DNA from: Pseudomonas sp. ML96 | GTDB lineage: Bacteria; Pseudomonadota; Gammaproteobacteria; Pseudomonadales; Pseudomonadaceae | NCBI RefSeq assembly: GCF_000761545.1 | Contig: NZ_JPMY01000006.1 | Coordinates: 62,001-126,000, forward strand | Length of the DNA: 64,000 bases | Reading direction: 5' to 3' | Part shown: positions 28,984 through 38,087 of the stretch, piece after piece | How positions within the stretch are numbered: the first letter of the stretch is position 1 | Layout: every line of letters begins with the position of its first letter | Program-made: the position numbers and the translations under genes | The notes under the pieces: model-generated | The model's input: the letters and a program-made list of their open reading frames with translations, nothing else | Database searches by the model: none | Told to the model about the DNA's origin: nothing

Positions 28984-31200
28984 ATGAACACCGAGGGACT
29001 CAGCAACAAGCAGATCGTCGACGCCCAGCTGGAGGCCGAGCCAACCTTGCCGGCCGAGCCGGTGGTCGAGGCCGTGGCGGTCGTCGAGCCCGAGCCGGAA
29101 CCGGCTCCTGCGCCGGCCCCGGTGATCCCGGGCCTGGACGACAGCAGCCTGTACATCCACCGCGAGCTGTCGCAGCTGCAGTTCAACATCCGCGTGCTGG
29201 AGCAGGCGCTGGACGAGTCCTACCCGCTGCTCGAACGCCTGAAGTTCCTGCTGATCTTCTCCAGCAACCTGGACGAATTCTTCGAGATTCGCGTCGCCGG
29301 CCTGAAGAAGCAGATCACCTTCGCCCGCGAACAGGCGGGCGCCGACGGTCTGCTGCCGAGCCAGGTGCTGACGCGCATCTCGGAGATCGCCCACGAACAG
29401 GTGGCGCGTCAGTACGCCGTGCTCAACGACCTGCTGCTGCCGGAACTGGCCAAGCACCAGGTCAACTTCATCCGCCGCCGCTACTGGACGCCCAAGATCA
29501 AGACCTGGGTGCGCCGCTACTTCCGCGATGAGATCGCGCCGATCATCACCCCGATCGGCCTCGACCCGACGCACCCGTTCCCGCTGCTGGTGAACAAGAG
29601 CCTCAACTTCATCGTCGAGCTGGAGGGTGTGGACGCCTTCGGCCGCGACTCCGGTCTGGCCATCATCCCGGCGCCGCGCCTGCTGCCGCGGGTGATCCGT
29701 GTGCCCGAGGAAGTCGGCGGCCCCGGCGACAACTTCGTGTTCCTCTCCTCGATGATCCATGCCCAGGCCGACGACCTGTTCCAGGGCATGAAGGTCAAGG
29801 GCTGCTACCAGTTCCGCCTGACCCGTAACGCCGACCTGTCGGTGGATGCCGAGGACGTCGACGACCTGGCCCGGGCCCTGCGTGGCGAGCTGTTCAGCCG
29901 TCGCTACGGCGATGCGGTGCGCCTGGAAGTGGTGGAAACCTGCCCGCAGCACCTCACCGACTACCTGCTCAAGCAGTTCAGCCTCAACGAGAGCGAGCTG
30001 TACCGCGTCAACGGCCCGGTCAACCTGACCCGCCTGTTCGCCATCACCGGGCTGGAGAGCCACCCGGAGCTGCAGCACGGCTCGTTCACCCCGGTGATCC
30101 CCAAGCTGCTGCAGAACACCGAGAACGTGTTCAACGTGGTCGGCAAGCAGGACATCCTGCTGCTGCACCCCTTCGAGTCCTTCACCCCGGTGATCGACCT
30201 GTTGCGTCAGGCCGCCAAGGACCCCAACGTCCTGGCGATCAAGCAGACCCTGTACCGCTCCGGGGCCAACTCGGAGATCGTCGATGCGCTGGTGGAAGCG
30301 GCGCGTAGCGGCAAGGAGGTCACCGCGGTGATCGAGTTGCGTGCGCGCTTCGACGAGGAATCCAACCTGCAGCTGGCCAGCCGCCTGCAGGCCGCCGGCG
30401 CGGTGGTGATCTACGGCGTGGTCGGCTTCAAGACCCACGCCAAGATGATGCTGATCCTGCGCCGCGAGAACGGCGAGCTGCGCCGCTACGCGCACCTCGG
30501 CACCGGTAACTACCACGCCGGCAACGCCCGCCTGTACACCGACTACAGCCTACTCACCGCCGATGATGCGCTGTGCGAGGACCTGCACAAGCTGTTCAAC
30601 CAGCTGATCGGCATGGGCAAGACCCTGCGCATGAAGAAGCTGCTGCACGCGCCGTTCACTCTGAAGAAGACCCTGCTCGACATGATCGCCCGTGAGGCGC
30701 AGTACGCCAGCGAGGGCAAGCCGGCGCACATCATGGCCAAGGTCAACTCGCTGACCGATCCGAAGATCATTCGCGCGCTATACAAGGCCAGCCAGATGGG
30801 CGTGCGCATCGACCTGGTGGTGCGTGGCATGTGCTGCCTGCGTCCGGGCGTGCCGGGGGTGTCGCACAACATCCACGTGCGCTCCATCGTCGGCCGCTTC
30901 CTCGAGCACAGCCGCATCTACTACTTCGGTAACGACGGCGACGAGCAGCTGTTCCTCTCCAGTGCCGACTGGATGGAGCGCAACCTCGACAAGCGTGTGG
31001 AGACCTGCTTCCCGGTGGAGGGCAAGAAGCTCATCACCCGGGTCAAGAAGGAGCTGGAGAGCTACCTGTCCGACAACACCCAGGCCTGGGTGCTGCAGGC
31101 GGATGGCCGCTACCAGCGCGTCAGCCCGAGCGGTAACGCCAACCCGCGCAACGCCCAGGCGGCGCTGCTGGACAAGCTGACCACGCCGCAGCTGCGCTGA
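28984..31200 (+). CDS. ppk1: Polyphosphate kinase 1
   Basis: PPK1 makes long-chain polyphosphate from ATP. The protein has 738 residues. Residues 1-50 are a low-complexity Glu/Pro/Ala-rich extension ([16 protein letters not shown]) outside the enzyme core. The core starts [20 protein letters not shown]. The catalytic part includes the phospho-histidine region [20 protein letters not shown] near residue 505 and the second histidine in [17 protein letters not shown] near residue 640, followed by [15 protein letters not shown]. It is close to hemB, as in P. aeruginosa. The ppx gene that usually faces ppk in Pseudomonas is not here; a DUF4399 gene faces it instead. Confidence 0.97.
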   Translation: MNTEGLSNKQIVDAQLEAEPTLPAEPVVEAVAVVEPEPEPAPAPAPVIPGLDDSSLYIHRELSQLQFNIRVLEQALDESYPLLERLKFLLIFSSNLDEFFEIRVAGLKKQITFAREQAGADGLLPSQVLTRISEIAHEQVARQYAVLNDLLLPELAKHQVNFIRRRYWTPKIKTWVRRYFRDEIAPIITPIGLDPTHPFPLLVNKSLNFIVELEGVDAFGRDSGLAIIPAPRLLPRVIRVPEEVGGPGDNFVFLSSMIHAQADDLFQGMKVKGCYQFRLTRNADLSVDAEDVDDLARALRGELFSRRYGDAVRLEVVETCPQHLTDYLLKQFSLNESELYRVNGPVNLTRLFAITGLESHPELQHGSFTPVIPKLLQNTENVFNVVGKQDILLLHPFESFTPVIDLLRQAAKDPNVLAIKQTLYRSGANSEIVDALVEAARSGKEVTAVIELRARFDEESNLQLASRLQAAGAVVIYGVVGFKTHAKMMLILRRENGELRRYAHLGTGNYHAGNARLYTDYSLLTADDALCEDLHKLFNQLIGMGKTLRMKKLLHAPFTLKKTLLDMIAREAQYASEGKPAHIMAKVNSLTDPKIIRALYKASQMGVRIDLVVRGMCCLRPGVPGVSHNIHVRSIVGRFLEHSRIYYFGNDGDEQLFLSSADWMERNLDKRVETCFPVEGKKLITRVKKELESYLSDNTQAWVLQADGRYQRVSPSGNANPRNAQAALLDKLTTPQLR

Positions 31201-31215
31201 GTTCGCAGGTGGAAG

Positions 31216-31243
31216 AAAAGGCCCCGCTCAGCGGGGCCTTTTT
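31216..31243. terminator. Rho-independent terminator after ppk
   Basis: A perfect 12-bp stem, AAAAGGCCCCGC with GCGGGGCCTTTT, around the loop tca, followed by further T residues. It lies directly after the ppk stop and touches the stop codon of the convergent DUF4399 gene, so it can serve both. Confidence 0.88.
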
Positions 31244-31683
31244 CATTGCACGGTGATATTGATCTTCTTCGAGATCACCGGCGGGTCCATTGGCACATGG
31301 TGCTTGTCGCCGATCAGCAGCTGCAGGGTGTGCGGGCCGGGCGGCAGGGTCAGCTCGGTCTCGGTCTGGCCCTTGCCGAAGTGCAGGATGCGCTCGCTGG
31401 AGGGGATCGGCTCGTCCAGCAGCGGCATGTCGCTGACGTCCACCAGCAGGTGATGGTGGCCGGTGTCGGGCACGTCGATGCCCGCCGGGGCGATGCCCAT
31501 GCCCTTGAGGCCGAACTTGACGGTGAAGGTCTGCGGTACTGTGGCGCCGTCGGCCGGCTCGATGAAGTACACCTCGGCGCCTTCGGGGGCGGGCAGTTGC
31601 GGCGCCGACTTGTCGGCCCAGGTCAGTGGGGGCAGGGCGCAGAACAGGGCGACTAGGCCCAGGTTGCGCAAAAAGGGACGCAT
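31243..31683 (-). CDS. DUF4399 periplasmic protein
   Basis: A 146-residue exported protein. The ATG at 31681-31683 with AGAGGAG 7 bp upstream gives MRPFLRNLGLVALFCALPPL followed by TWADKSAP, a signal peptide of about 22 residues. The mature part contains VYFIEPADGATVPQTFTVKF, GMGIAPAG, TGHHHLLVDV, GKGQTETELTLPPGPHTLQL and GDKHHVPMDPPVIS, the DUF4399 (PF14347) signature. Its conserved histidine pairs suggest metal binding, but the function is unknown. It converges on ppk, occupying the place usually held by ppx. Confidence 0.85.
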   Translation of the reverse strand: MRPFLRNLGLVALFCALPPLTWADKSAPQLPAPEGAEVYFIEPADGATVPQTFTVKFGLKGMGIAPAGIDVPDTGHHHLLVDVSDMPLLDEPIPSSERILHFGKGQTETELTLPPGPHTLQLLIGDKHHVPMDPPVISKKINITVQ

Positions 31684-31744
31684 GGCAGGCTCCTCTGATG
31701 AAAGTCCTGCTCTGACCATAGGCGATGACGGGGCGTTCCGGAGG

Positions 31745-32242
31745 TCAGCCGTCGCTTCGCTCCAGGCGCGCCAGTTCGGCGGCGGCCTCGGCCAGTTGCT
31801 GCTCGTTGAACACCTTCACGCCGTGGCGGCGCAGCAGGGCGGCGGTAACCCCCTCGCCCTCGACCAGGTTGCCGCTGAAGCTGCCGTCGTAGTTGTGCGT
31901 GTTGCCGCAGGACGGGCTGCGCGCCTTGAGCAGGGCCACGCGCAGGCCATGCTGCTGGACCAGGCGCAGGGCGATCTCGGCGCCGGCGACGAAGGCGGCG
32001 GTGACATCCGCGCCGCTGTCGGTCAGCACCGGCAGCTGTCCGTCCAGCACCTGGGCACCCTGGCCGCCGGCAATCTCCGCTGGCGGGCGCGGGGTCGGCA
32101 GGCCGCCGGCCACCTCGGGGCACAGCGGCACGATGCGCCCCTCGTCCTGCCACAGCTGCAGCAGGTCGTAGGGGCCATGCGCGCCACCGTCATAGCGCAC
32201 CTTGTGGCCGAGCAGGCAGCGGCTGACCAGCAGCTTTTCCAT
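31745..32242 (-). CDS. DUF523 family protein
   Basis: A 165-residue cytoplasmic protein starting MEKLLVSRCLLGHKVRYDGG. It continues with VPLCPEVAGGLPTPRPPAEI and ALLKARSPSCGNTHNYDGSF, the cysteine-containing motifs of DUF523 (YbbK-like), with invariant Cys9, Cys41 and Cys108 or so. The conserved cysteines suggest an iron-sulfur or thiol role, but no activity is known. It is 20 bp downstream of the 2-oxoglutarate oxygenase gene on the same strand and may be co-transcribed with it. Confidence 0.87.
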   Translation of the reverse strand: MEKLLVSRCLLGHKVRYDGGAHGPYDLLQLWQDEGRIVPLCPEVAGGLPTPRPPAEIAGGQGAQVLDGQLPVLTDSGADVTAAFVAGAEIALRLVQQHGLRVALLKARSPSCGNTHNYDGSFSGNLVEGEGVTAALLRRHGVKVFNEQQLAEAAAELARLERSDG

Positions 32243-32262
32243 CCTTCCTCCTCGTCGGGCGC

Positions 32263-32871
32263 TCAGCGCCGCCTGAACCAGCCGGTCAGCGACAGGCGCT
32301 CGCGGCTGGCGGGCAGCACCTCGTGGGGCAGCTCGGCGGACATGAACAGCACCAGGGTGCCGGCCTCCGGCAGCACGTCCAGTTCGCTGCCGTCGTTCGG
32401 GTAGAGGCGCAGGGCGCCGCCCTGGTCGGCCTGCCAGGCGTCGTTGAGATAGAACACGGCGGAGACGCTGCGGCGGTCGTCATCGCGGAAACGGTCCAGA
32501 TGCTTCTGGTAGAAGGCGCCCGGCGGATACAGGGCGAAGTGGCTCTCGTAGTCCTCCAGGCCCAGGTAGAAGGCCTGGTTGAGAGCGCGGCGCAGCTCGT
32601 CCATGGCCGCCAGGTACTGGTCACAGGCCGCACTCTGCCCCGGCTCCAGCCACTGGATACTGTCGCCGCGCACCCCCTCGCGCACCGCCAGGCCCTGGCC
32701 GCGACCCACGCCGGCCGGGCTCAGCGCGCCATTTTGTGCGCGCTGGCGGCACTCGGCGGCCAGTTCGCCGGTCAGAGACTGCGGCAGGACCAGGGTCTGT
32801 CGCGACCAGCCGCGCTCGGCCAGGTCGTCGATGATCTGCGGCACCAGCCGCTGCAGGGGGAATTCGTTCAT
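32263..32871 (-). CDS. 2-oxoglutarate/Fe(II) prolyl-hydroxylase-like oxygenase
   Basis: A 202-residue double-stranded beta-helix oxygenase. The iron ligands are the His and Asp in FYQKHLDRFRDD (about 122-124) and the distal His in SAELPHEVLPASRERL (about 182). The 2-oxoglutarate-binding arginine is in RERLSLTGWFRR. RGDSIQWL and SVSAVFYLNDAW also fit the P4Hc/PHD group. A Pseudomonas enzyme of this size and motif set (PPHD) hydroxylates a proline of EF-Tu, so that is a reasonable hypothesis for this protein. Other protein or small-molecule substrates are not excluded. Confidence 0.83.
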   Translation of the reverse strand: MNEFPLQRLVPQIIDDLAERGWSRQTLVLPQSLTGELAAECRQRAQNGALSPAGVGRGQGLAVREGVRGDSIQWLEPGQSAACDQYLAAMDELRRALNQAFYLGLEDYESHFALYPPGAFYQKHLDRFRDDDRRSVSAVFYLNDAWQADQGGALRLYPNDGSELDVLPEAGTLVLFMSAELPHEVLPASRERLSLTGWFRRR

Positions 32872-32934
32872 GCGCCGATTCTACCAGCGCCGCCTGCACG
32901 CCCCTACAATAGCCGCGACCTACAGGAGTACCCC

Positions 32935-33702
32935 ATGCGCGTCGTGTTTGCCGTCTTCCTGCTGCTGTGCAGCTTCGCCGTTTCCGCCGACGACCACGCC
33001 CGGCTCTACCAGAGCGCCGGCTGGCCGCAGCAACGCGCGCATTTCGCCGACGCCCTCAAGGCTGCCCAGCAGCGCTACCAGAGCAGCCTGCCGCCGGCGG
33101 TATTCCAAGCCCTGGTGGACAACAGCAACCGCCGTTTCGAATCCACCGCCATGGATCAGCGCGCCCAGGCCGCCCTGCGCACGCAGTTGGCCGACCCGCA
33201 GCCGGCGCTGCAGTTCTTCGACTCGCCGCTGGGGCGCAAGGTCGTCGCTGCCGAAGTCGCCGCCTCGTCGCGCGAGCAACTGGCCAAACACGCTAACGGC
33301 CTGCCGCCGGTACAGGCCGAGGCGACCCGACGTCTGCTGATCCGCCACCTGGCCCAGGGCCTGCCGGCCACCGAGGCCGGCGCCGAGGTCAGCCTGGCCT
33401 TGGCCGGTGTCGCCGCCGACAGCCTCAGCTCGATGGTGCCCGGCCTGTTCGGTGGCGCGCAGGCACAGATGCTGGTGCAGAGCCAGCGCGAGCGTCTGCA
33501 GCAGCAGATCGAGGGTGATATCGACAACACCCTGCTGCACGTCTATCGCGAGCTGTCCGACCCTGAGCTGGAGGAGTTCGCCACCTTCGCCGAGTCACCC
33601 GGCGGCAAGGCCTACTACCAGGCGGCGCTGGCGGCCCTGCGCGCGGCGCTGGCGGCCGGCGAGAGCAGCAACAACATTCAACCTGCCCAGCAGGGCATCT
33701 GA
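32935..33702 (+). CDS. Exported DUF2059-like protein
   Basis: A 255-residue protein with a signal peptide (MRVVFAVFLLLCSFAVSA, cleavage before DDHARLY). The mature protein is helical and rich in Ala and Gln. The last third (LHVYRELSDPELEEFATFAE, then SPGGKAYYQAALAAL) resembles the DUF2059 pattern, in which a terminal helix with E-F-x-x-F-x-S-P-x-G-K recurs; the same SPLGRKVVAAE pattern occurs earlier at about residue 97, suggesting an internal duplication. AGGAG lies 7 bp before the ATG. Function unknown. Confidence 0.75.
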   Translation: MRVVFAVFLLLCSFAVSADDHARLYQSAGWPQQRAHFADALKAAQQRYQSSLPPAVFQALVDNSNRRFESTAMDQRAQAALRTQLADPQPALQFFDSPLGRKVVAAEVAASSREQLAKHANGLPPVQAEATRRLLIRHLAQGLPATEAGAEVSLALAGVAADSLSSMVPGLFGGAQAQMLVQSQRERLQQQIEGDIDNTLLHVYRELSDPELEEFATFAESPGGKAYYQAALAALRAALAAGESSNNIQPAQQGI

Positions 33703-33705
33703 CGC

Positions 33706-34668
33706 CTAGCGCAGGCGCTCACTGAGGAAGGCGAAGTACTCGCGGCGAATGCCTTCGCTCTCGTTGACCAGGTGATGCCGCGCGCCGGGGATGCGCAGGA
33801 TCTCCGGCTGGTCGAACTTGGCCTGCAGCACCTGCAGGTTGTGCCGCCAGTCCACCGTCATGTCCGCCTCGCCCTGTACCACCAGTGGTCGCTGCGTGCT
33901 GCGCGGGGCCTTCTCGATGCGTGGAATCCACTTGGCCAGGGCGCCGACCCAGGCGGTCGGCAGGTTGCGTGGCTGCAGTGGATCGCGGTTCTGCAGGAAG
34001 TCGAGGAATTCGGCGTCACTGGAGTTGGCCGAGAAGCGCCGCGGAATCTCGCTGCGGAACGGCCCGATCAGGTGATAGCTGAGCTTGGACAGGCCCCAGG
34101 CCCGTGGTCGCACCAGCGGCGCCAGGAGAATGGTGGCGCCGGGCTCCGGGCGTTTCTCGCCGAGCAGCAGGAAGTCCAGCAGGATCGCGCCGCCGGTGCT
34201 TTGACCACAGAGATGCCAGGGCTGCGGCAGGTCGAGGCTGGCGGCCTCGGCGAACAGGCACTGCAGGGTACGCTGGTAGGCGGAGAAGTCGTCGATGCTG
34301 GCGCGCGCCCCGGCGGACAGGCCATGGCCGGGCAGGTCGCAGGCCAGCACGGCGAGGTTCTCGCCCAGCGCCCAGTCGATCACGTGGCGATACAGGCCCA
34401 TGTGGTCGTAATAGCCGTGCAGCAGAATCAGCGTCGCCTTGGGCTCGGGCGGCAGCCACAGCTGCGCCACCAGGTCCAGGCCGTCGCACTGGAAGCGCCC
34501 CAGGCGGCTGCGCGCGCTGCCGTGCTGCGGCAGGTCCAGGCCGTAGTAGCGCTGGTAGGCCAGGGCCTCATCCGCCAGCGGCGTGGTGGCCGCGGCCAAG
34601 GGTCGCAGGCCGGCGCGCAGACGCTCGGGCTGGAAGGGCTCTGGCAGGGGCTGGGGCATGGCGGTCAT
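33706..34668 (-). CDS. Alpha/beta hydrolase (monoacylglycerol-lipase-like)
   Basis: A 320-residue serine hydrolase. The oxyanion region is ATLILLHGYYDHMGLYRHVI near residue 85. The substrate-lid region starts DLPGHGLSAGARASI, and the nucleophile elbow GQSTGG is near residue 155. The catalytic acid is likely the Asp in VVQGEADMTVDWRH, and the histidine is in IPGARHHLVNES. The pattern matches lysophospholipase/monoacylglycerol-lipase type Hydrolase_4 proteins. No signal peptide is visible. It is divergent from the DUF6436 gene across about 90 bp. The substrate is unknown. Confidence 0.85.
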   Translation of the reverse strand: MTAMPQPLPEPFQPERLRAGLRPLAAATTPLADEALAYQRYYGLDLPQHGSARSRLGRFQCDGLDLVAQLWLPPEPKATLILLHGYYDHMGLYRHVIDWALGENLAVLACDLPGHGLSAGARASIDDFSAYQRTLQCLFAEAASLDLPQPWHLCGQSTGGAILLDFLLLGEKRPEPGATILLAPLVRPRAWGLSKLSYHLIGPFRSEIPRRFSANSSDAEFLDFLQNRDPLQPRNLPTAWVGALAKWIPRIEKAPRSTQRPLVVQGEADMTVDWRHNLQVLQAKFDQPEILRIPGARHHLVNESEGIRREYFAFLSERLR

Positions 34669-34758
34669 GGTGTCTTCGGTGCGTGACGGGGATTGCCGAT
34701 ATTCAGCTGTCGGGCCCGGCGTGGCAAGCTAGGCGCCTTTCCCCGCGTGCCTTCGATC

Positions 34759-35325
34759 ATGTCGCCCCGTCGCAAAGCCATTCTCGCCAGCCTCATCGCC
34801 ATTCTCTGGCTGGGCGCCATGCTGGCCGCCTTCTGGTGGTTCCAGGCTCGCTACATCCGTCCGTTCGAGGAGCGCACCGAGCTGTTCAGCGGCAGCCAGC
34901 TGCGCCTGCCGGCAGAGTTGGCCGGCCCCGGGCCGATCCGCCTGGTGCATTTCTGGGACCCGGCCTGCCCGTGCAACGTCGGCAACCAGCAGCACCTCGG
35001 CGAGCTGGTGCAGCAGTTCGCCGCGCGCGGCGTGCAGTTCTACGCGGTGCAGCGCGCCGGCAGCGAGGGCCGCTTGCCGGACAACCTGCAGGCGTTGCAG
35101 CCACTGGCGGCACTGCCCGGCAGCGAGGGCCTGCCGGCCAGCCCGGCGGTGGCCATCTGGGACCAGCAGGGCCAGCTGGCCTACTTCGGCCCCTACAGCG
35201 AGGGCGCTCTGTGCACCTCGGCCAACAGCTTCATCGAGCCGATTCTCGAGGCCCTGGTGAGCGGCCGGCAGGTGCGTGCGGACAGCAATCTGGCGGTCGG
35301 CTGCTTCTGCGACTGGCAGCGCTAG
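34759..35325 (+). CDS. DUF6436-type membrane-anchored thioredoxin-like protein
   Basis: A 188-residue protein with an N-terminal membrane anchor (KAILASLIAILWLGAMLAAF). A thioredoxin-like domain follows: IRLVHFWDPACPCNVGNQQH places a Cys-Pro-Cys motif where thioredoxins have CxxC, and SPAVAIWDQQGQLAYFGPYS gives the cis-Pro side and beta strands. Two more cysteines lie at the end (VGCFCDWQR) and one in GALCTS. It is probably a periplasmic redox or metal-handling protein; the partner is unknown. A 9-bp stem hairpin follows the stop. Confidence 0.75.
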   Translation: MSPRRKAILASLIAILWLGAMLAAFWWFQARYIRPFEERTELFSGSQLRLPAELAGPGPIRLVHFWDPACPCNVGNQQHLGELVQQFAARGVQFYAVQRAGSEGRLPDNLQALQPLAALPGSEGLPASPAVAIWDQQGQLAYFGPYSEGALCTSANSFIEPILEALVSGRQVRADSNLAVGCFCDWQR

Positions 35326-35346
35326 AGCCGGCCGATCTGTGGCCTG

Positions 35347-35372
35347 GCGCCCAGCTTGCCGGCGCTGGGCGC
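35347..35372 (+). terminator. Terminator-like hairpin after the DUF6436 gene
   Basis: GCGCCCAGC at 35347-35355 pairs perfectly with GCTGGGCGC at 35364-35372 across an 8-base loop. It is followed by aacaactttact, which has only a short T run, so it may be a weak terminator or an RNA-end stabiliser. Confidence 0.45.
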
Positions 35373-35454
35373 AACAACTTTACTGAGCACATTGGGGGCT
35401 GCTGATCGGCTGTTGAACACGGCCGGTCGTTTCGTTTCTGGCGAGATGGCCACC

Positions 35455-36966
35455 ATGACGCAATCCTCGTTTTCCCTCGAACAGCATTACCGTCGCGCCG
35501 ACCGCACCATGCTCGGCGTGCTCTGGCTGATGTTCCTCTACGCCCTCGGCCTGGCCGCCTGGCACGGCGGCTGGCTGCCGGCGCTGGTGATCGGCGGTGG
35601 CAGCGTGCTGGCGCTGAGCCTGCTCAACGGGGTGGCCGGCGGCAGCCGCCTGATGCGCTGCTGCATGGCGGTGGCGTTCATGGTGATGGCGGCGCTGCAC
35701 ATCGACCTGGCCCACGGCCTGCTGGAGATCCACTTCGGCATCTTCGTCCTGCTGGCCTTCCTGGTGTACTACCGCGACTGGCTGCCGATCGTGGTCGGTG
35801 CCGCGGTGATCGCCGTGCACCACCTGCTGTTCTTTGCCCTGCAGCAACAGAATACCGGCGTGTTCGTGGTGCCCAACGGCAGCTGGCCGGTGATCTTCCT
35901 ACATGCCTTCTACGTGGTGCTGGAGAGCGCCATCCTCATCTACCTGGCGCGCCAGGCCTATGCCGAGGCCCAGGAGGGCGAGGCGCTGATGCAAGTGGCG
36001 GCGGCGCTGACGGCGAGCGAGGAGAGCATCGACCTGAGCACCCGCAGCGCGGCCAGCGGGCCGGTGGCGCGGCGCTTCAATCACTTCCTCGAACAGCTCG
36101 ACGAGCTGGTCAGCGAGGTGGTGGCCGACACCGAGGGCCTGGCGGGCACCGGCGACAACCTGGCCCGCGCCACACGGCAGATGCGCGAGGGCGCCAGCCG
36201 CCAACTCGGCGAGATTTCGCAGATGTCCGGCGCAATGCAGGAGATGAGCGCGGCCATCGACGAGGTGGCGGCCCATGCCCAGCAGGCTGCATTGGCCACC
36301 CAGGCGGCCACCGGCAAGGCCGCGGAGGGGCGTGAGGCGGTGGCACAGAGCGGTGCCGAGATCGGCCGCCTGGCCGAGCGCATCGAAGCCACCGATCGTG
36401 AGGTGCAGTCGCTGGCAGAGCAGTCGCAGCAGATCGGCCGGGTGCTGGAGGTGATCCGCGCCATCGCCGAGCAGACCAACCTGCTGGCGCTCAACGCGGC
36501 CATCGAGGCGGCGCGGGCCGGAGATCAGGGCCGCGGTTTCGCCGTGGTCGCCGATGAGGTGCGCAACCTGGCGCAGAAGACCGCGGCCTCCACTGCCGAG
36601 ATCCAGGACATCATCGCCCGCCTGCAGCAGAGCAGCCGTCAGGCCGCCGGCGCCATGCAGCAGAGCCACAGCGGAGTGGTGCGCTGCGTGGAGGACAGCC
36701 GGCGCACTGGCGAGCTGCTGCTGGCCATCGTCGGCGAGATCGAGGCGATCAGCCAGATGAGCGAGCTGATCGCCGCGGCGACCAACCAGCAGGCCACCGC
36801 CAGCGCCGAAGTCAGCGAGCACCTGACCGGCGTGCAGCAGGTCGCCGAGCAGAGTGCCGAGGATGCCGAAGCGCTGGACGATGACAGCCGACGCCTGCGC
36901 GAGCTGGCGCGGCGCCTGGGTGGCCTCAGCGCACGCTTTTTGGTCGGTGCGCGGCCAGGGCGATAG
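35455..36966 (+). CDS. Methyl-accepting chemotaxis protein with membrane-embedded N-terminal region
   Basis: A 503-residue chemoreceptor; ATG 35446 three codons earlier is equally possible because neither start has a strong ribosome site. Residues about 18-180 form about six hydrophobic helices ([20 protein letters not shown] through [20 protein letters not shown]) with no sizeable periplasmic ligand domain. A short HAMP-like linker leads to a signalling domain. The CheA/CheW-binding hairpin is [20 protein letters not shown] followed by [20 protein letters not shown]. The N-terminus may sense membrane state, respiration or a hydrophobic signal; this is inference. The last 41 bp overlap the opposing TANGO2-like gene. 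Confidence 0.88.
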   Translation: MTQSSFSLEQHYRRADRTMLGVLWLMFLYALGLAAWHGGWLPALVIGGGSVLALSLLNGVAGGSRLMRCCMAVAFMVMAALHIDLAHGLLEIHFGIFVLLAFLVYYRDWLPIVVGAAVIAVHHLLFFALQQQNTGVFVVPNGSWPVIFLHAFYVVLESAILIYLARQAYAEAQEGEALMQVAAALTASEESIDLSTRSAASGPVARRFNHFLEQLDELVSEVVADTEGLAGTGDNLARATRQMREGASRQLGEISQMSGAMQEMSAAIDEVAAHAQQAALATQAATGKAAEGREAVAQSGAEIGRLAERIEATDREVQSLAEQSQQIGRVLEVIRAIAEQTNLLALNAAIEAARAGDQGRGFAVVADEVRNLAQKTAASTAEIQDIIARLQQSSRQAAGAMQQSHSGVVRCVEDSRRTGELLLAIVGEIEAISQMSELIAAATNQQATASAEVSEHLTGVQQVAEQSAEDAEALDDDSRRLRELARRLGGLSARFLVGARPGR

Positions 36967-37699
36967 TCACATCGCCGCTGGCCTGGCCGCGCTCGTCGAA
37001 GCGCCGCTCCATGAGCTGCAGGCCGCCGTCGCCGTGCAGGATCAGTGCGCTGCTGGCGCAGGTGCCGTAGCCGGGGCCGGCGATGAACACGCTGGACAGC
37101 AGCAATTCCCAGTCCAGGCCGATGCCGGTGTCCGGCAACAGTACCCGCGGCGGCTGGCTGTGGTCCTGCAGTACCTGCAGCAGGCGTTCGGGCTGCGGGT
37201 CGTCGAGGCAGCCGGCGAGACCGGCGGTGGCGCGCAGCACCTTGGGCCAGGGCGTGTCCAGGTCCGCGTTGGACAGGCCGTAGAGCCCGGCCTGCAGGCG
37301 GCGCACCTGGCCGGCCTCGGAGTTGAGGAAGTACAGGGCGTGGCGGTCGCCGAGCAGCAGGTTGAAGCCACTGTAGTCGCCGGCGCGTGGCGCCAGGCGT
37401 TCCAGATAGGCCGCGCCGTCCAGCTCGCCCCGCAGGAAGTCCAGCGGCAACTCGCCGCGCGAATAAGCGCCCTTGGCCTGGCGCGGGTCGCGGATATTGG
37501 TCACGGCGGCGAAGCGGCCATCGGCCGTTGCCCCCATCCAGGTGCCGCCGGCCTGCAGGTCGCGGCCGGCGTAGAGGCCGGGCGACTCTTCCCACTCACC
37601 CAGCGGCAGGCTGCTGCGGGCGTAGAACTCGTCACGGTTGGCCGCCAGCACTAGCGGCTGCGGGTGGCCGGGGCGCCAGGCGAAGACGATCAGGCACAT
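36926..37699 (-). CDS. NRDE/TANGO2-family protein
   Basis: A 257-residue protein of the NRDE family (PF05742). It begins [20 protein letters not shown] and continues with [10 protein letters not shown], the family hallmark, with Cys2 as a possible N-terminal nucleophile. [20 protein letters not shown] and [15 protein letters not shown] are also conserved. The human homologue TANGO2 has been tied to lipid or haem handling, but the bacterial function is not established. The 3' end overlaps that of the chemoreceptor gene by 41 bp on the other strand. A 388-bp gene-free stretch lies upstream. Confidence 0.88.
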   Translation of the reverse strand: MCLIVFAWRPGHPQPLVLAANRDEFYARSSLPLGEWEESPGLYAGRDLQAGGTWMGATADGRFAAVTNIRDPRQAKGAYSRGELPLDFLRGELDGAAYLERLAPRAGDYSGFNLLLGDRHALYFLNSEAGQVRRLQAGLYGLSNADLDTPWPKVLRATAGLAGCLDDPQPERLLQVLQDHSQPPRVLLPDTGIGLDWELLLSSVFIAGPGYGTCASSALILHGDGGLQLMERRFDERGQASGDVTIALAAHRPKSVR

Positions 37700-37737
37700 A
37701 GCGACTCCATAGGGCCTGTGGTCAGGTGAGCCGGAGT

Positions 37738-38006
37738 TTAGGGTCTGTTGCCGCTTCTGCGCGACCGCGACGGAGCCAGATTTTGCGCGGAGCTAGGCGC
37801 GAGACGCGAAGTTTGGTGATCCAAATGAGCCGTCGAGTAACGACGTTCCGCGCAAAATCTGGCCCGTCCCTGCGGGTTGCGCGGAAAATTGCGCCATGCG
37901 TTGTTGCGGGACTTGGCAAGGGATCGCCATTACCTGCGTCCCGCGCTTAGCCTGGCGCGATTTTTCGCTGCAACGCGGCTTGCGCAGAAGCGGCAACAGA
38001 CCCTAA
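37738..38006. mobile_element. 269-bp element with perfect 25-bp terminal inverted repeats (MITE-like)
   Basis: The left end (37738-37762, TTAGGGTCTGTTGCC...) is the exact reverse complement of the right end (37982-38006, ...GGCAACAGACCCTAA). Inside, 37775-37791 pairs perfectly with 37847-37863 (17 bp, GCCAGATTTTGCG...). A third imperfect arm joins the region near 37885-37900 with that near 37952-37966. The whole can fold into a cloverleaf-like shape. No transposase is encoded, and the short open frames inside look meaningless. No clear target-site duplication is seen. It fills most of the 388-bp gap between the TANGO2-like and TSUP genes. Confidence 0.75.
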
Positions 38007-38087
38007 CAAAGCAATGGGCGTCCATCGCCTCGGCTGGAGGGCAGGGTGGTCATCCGTTACCATGCCGCTTCGTTTTCGGGGGACTGC

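Noticed and set aside
32263..32871. Reading this oxygenase as the missing PhnY of the phosphonate route
   Set aside because: PhnY belongs to the PhyH-type oxygenases; this protein has the prolyl-hydroxylase layout and lies 14 kb away in an unrelated unit.
37726..37996. Short open frames inside the 269-bp inverted-repeat element
   Set aside because: They arise on both strands from the palindromic arms and have no start signal or coherent protein features.
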